Shown here in pieces: positions 62,793-64,000 of a DNA stretch of 64,000 bases. A program made the translations under genes and the position numbers. Under the pieces are notes generated by a model. It saw only the letters and a program-made list of their open reading frames with translations. It did no database searches and was not told the origin of the DNA. This DNA is from Amycolatopsis cihanbeyliensis (GTDB lineage: Bacteria > Actinomycetota > Actinomycetes > Mycobacteriales > Pseudonocardiaceae). The stretch's first letter is position 1. Every line of letters begins with the position of its first letter. Location of the stretch: assembly GCF_006715045.1 (NCBI RefSeq), contig NZ_VFML01000001.1, positions 992,001-1,056,000 on the forward strand. The letters are read 5' to 3'.

Positions 62793-63644
62793 GTGCCGAC
62801 CAACCAGCAGCGCCGCGAAGCCGCGAAGCGGAAGCTCGAACGACAGCTTGCACGCAGGGCGGAACGGGCGAAGCGACGCAAGATCGTCGGGGTCGGGGTC
62901 ACCGTCGGCGCCGTGGTGATCGTGGCCGGACTCGTGGTGTTCCTAGCCACCAGGGGCGGCGAGGACGCGGCGGCCGACAACCCGCCGACCAGCTCGCCCG
63001 AGCAGCCGCCGGTGCAGATCCCCAGCGAGCGGGCCCCCATGCCGGAGCGCACTGAGGCGCTGCCGAATCCGGTCAGCTGCGAGTACCCCGAGGAAGAGGG
63101 GCAGACAGCCAAGACCGCGGAACCGCCGAACGGCGGGGACGTCCCGTCCGCGGGCACCGTGAACGTGACCGCGCAGACCACCGCGGGCGACATCCCGCTC
63201 ACGCTGGACCGCGCGCTCGCGCCGTGCACGGTGAACAGCTTCCTGAACCTGGTCAAGCAGGACTTCTACACCGGAACCGAATGCCACCGGCTGGGCACCC
63301 GAGGCCTGCAGATGCTGCAGTGCGGCGACCCGAACGGCGACGGCAGCGGCGGGCCCGGCTACACGATCCCGGACGAGAACTTCCCCGAGCTGAGCTACGG
63401 CCGCGGCATCCTGGCGATGGCGAAGACCCAGGCCCCGAACAGCGGCGGCAGCCAGTTCTTCATGGTCTACGGTGACGCGCAGCTTCCGCCGGAATACACG
63501 GTGTTCGGCAGCATCGGTGACCAGGGCCTCGAGGTGCTGGACAAGGTAGCCAAGGACGGTATCGACCAGAGCACGGCCGGCCAGGACGGCACCGGCAAGC
63601 CGAAGACCCAGGTGAAGTTCACCGGCGCGACCATCAACTCGTGA
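62793..63644 (+). CDS. ppiB: Peptidyl-prolyl cis-trans isomerase, membrane-anchored
   Basis: 283 residues. Basic N-terminus, one membrane segment (VVIVAGLVVFLATRGG), Pro-rich linker, then a cyclophilin domain with NSFLNLVKQDFYTGTECHR, QMLQCGDPNGDGSGGPGY, and NSGGSQFFMVYGDAQLP. Catalyses prolyl isomerisation of exported proteins. GTG 62793 with GGGAGGG. Mtb Rv2582-like; a relA-type gene is expected nearby but is not in this window. Confidence 0.93.
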   Translation: MPTNQQRREAAKRKLERQLARRAERAKRRKIVGVGVTVGAVVIVAGLVVFLATRGGEDAAADNPPTSSPEQPPVQIPSERAPMPERTEALPNPVSCEYPEEEGQTAKTAEPPNGGDVPSAGTVNVTAQTTAGDIPLTLDRALAPCTVNSFLNLVKQDFYTGTECHRLGTRGLQMLQCGDPNGDGSGGPGYTIPDENFPELSYGRGILAMAKTQAPNSGGSQFFMVYGDAQLPPEYTVFGSIGDQGLEVLDKVAKDGIDQSTAGQDGTGKPKTQVKFTGATINS

Positions 63645-63651
63645 CCAACTC

Positions 63652-64000
63652 GTGACCGCACCACGCAGGGCCGAGATCAACGGCTCGACGGCCACGGCCG
63701 AGCAGTTGGCGCTGCCCGCACTGGTCAACTACGGGCATTTCACCTCCATGCAGGTGCGCGCGGGCCGCGTCCGCGGCCTCGCGCATCACCTGCGCAGGCT
63801 GGTGGACGCCACCCGGTTGCTGTTCGGGGTCGAGCTGGACACCGAGCCCGTCCGCAACCAACTGCGGCAGGCGGTGGCCGGGATGGACGCGGTCTCGGCC
63901 AGGGTCACCGTCTTCTCCAGCAGGCTGACCGCGCGGAACCTCGCGGGGCAGCTGGAGCCGGACGTGCTGGTGACCACCGGCCCGCCGAGCGAGCCACCCG
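63652..64000 (+). CDS. Class IV aminotransferase, N-terminal part (runs off right edge)
   Basis: Open from GTG 63652 to the end, 116 residues. AEINGSTATAEQLALPALVN then YGHFTSMQVRAGRVRGLAHH is the typical beginning of the branched-chain aminotransferase/aminodeoxychorismate lyase family. The PLP lysine lies beyond the edge. Starts 7 bp after the ppiB stop, so it is cotranscribed. Confidence 0.8.
   Translation, partial: MTAPRRAEINGSTATAEQLALPALVNYGHFTSMQVRAGRVRGLAHHLRRLVDATRLLFGVELDTEPVRNQLRQAVAGMDAVSARVTVFSSRLTARNLAGQLEPDVLVTTGPPSEPP

Overview
The window is high-GC actinobacterial DNA. It has GTG starts, frequent 4-base GTGA/ATGA gene overlaps, and probable leaderless promoters. The group rpsD-like markers are absent, but alaS-ruvX-mltG-aroE, rarA, aspS, an Rv2578c-type radical SAM gene and a glyoxalase II-like/ppiB pair match, from memory, neighbourhoods in the Mycobacterium tuberculosis Rv2552c-Rv2582 region. 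A pyrophosphate-type phosphofructokinase like that of Amycolatopsis methanolica and paired XRE/DUF397 genes point to Pseudonocardiaceae, probably near Amycolatopsis or Prauserella. This placement is inference from gene content; no database search was made.

Layout. 1-1046: start of an unknown gene leaving the left edge, a 55-residue membrane microprotein and a 21-bp tandem repeat array. 1047-5898: an acyl-CoA dehydrogenase/CaiB-type pair divergent from a TetR gene, then a gabD2-type semialdehyde dehydrogenase. 5906-11390: a large LuxR ATPase regulator, a dispersed repeat, a DUF397/XRE pair and a small Cys protein. 11455-16258: dacB, tesB, pyk and DUF2461. 16453-20451: a TetR gene and a small accessory locus (methyltransferase, GRDP-like protein, frameshifted XRE/TPR regulator). 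20465-28948: a DUF2236 protein, a DASS transporter, a histidine-ammonia-lyase relative with a broken MIO motif, pfkA, a DAHP synthase behind an aromatic leader peptide, a serine hydrolase and a 2-hydroxyacid dehydrogenase.

28959-44219 is the housekeeping core: aroE, mltG, ruvX and alaS are tightly coupled, followed by DUF6167 and DUF948 genes, a secreted phospholipase C, rarA, a phosphoesterase, an SGNH hydrolase, a kinase-like protein and aspS. At 44505-46523 an intein interrupts a radical SAM gene exactly at an Fe-S cysteine, and a perfect SOS box sits in its promoter. 46573-57142 is a ten-gene catabolic operon (peptide/opine-type ABC transporter, oxidoreductase, creatininase-like, enolase-superfamily and three amidohydrolase genes) next to an IclR regulator and a 17-bp palindrome. 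58172-59775 holds a second 21-bp repeat array and a decayed 13E12-type (DUF222/HNH) gene with a degenerate SOS box. The right end has yibE/F, a membrane protein, an MBL-fold hydrolase, ppiB and the start of a class IV aminotransferase.

Themes. Aromatic supply (DAHP synthase, aroE) appears partly controlled by ribosome stalling on Tyr-Phe-Trp-Phe codons. Glycolysis has a PPi-type PFK plus pyruvate kinase. Three families of intergenic repeats occur; one of them fills the only two large gaps in the otherwise overlapping catabolic operon and carries the ribosome-binding site of the next gene.
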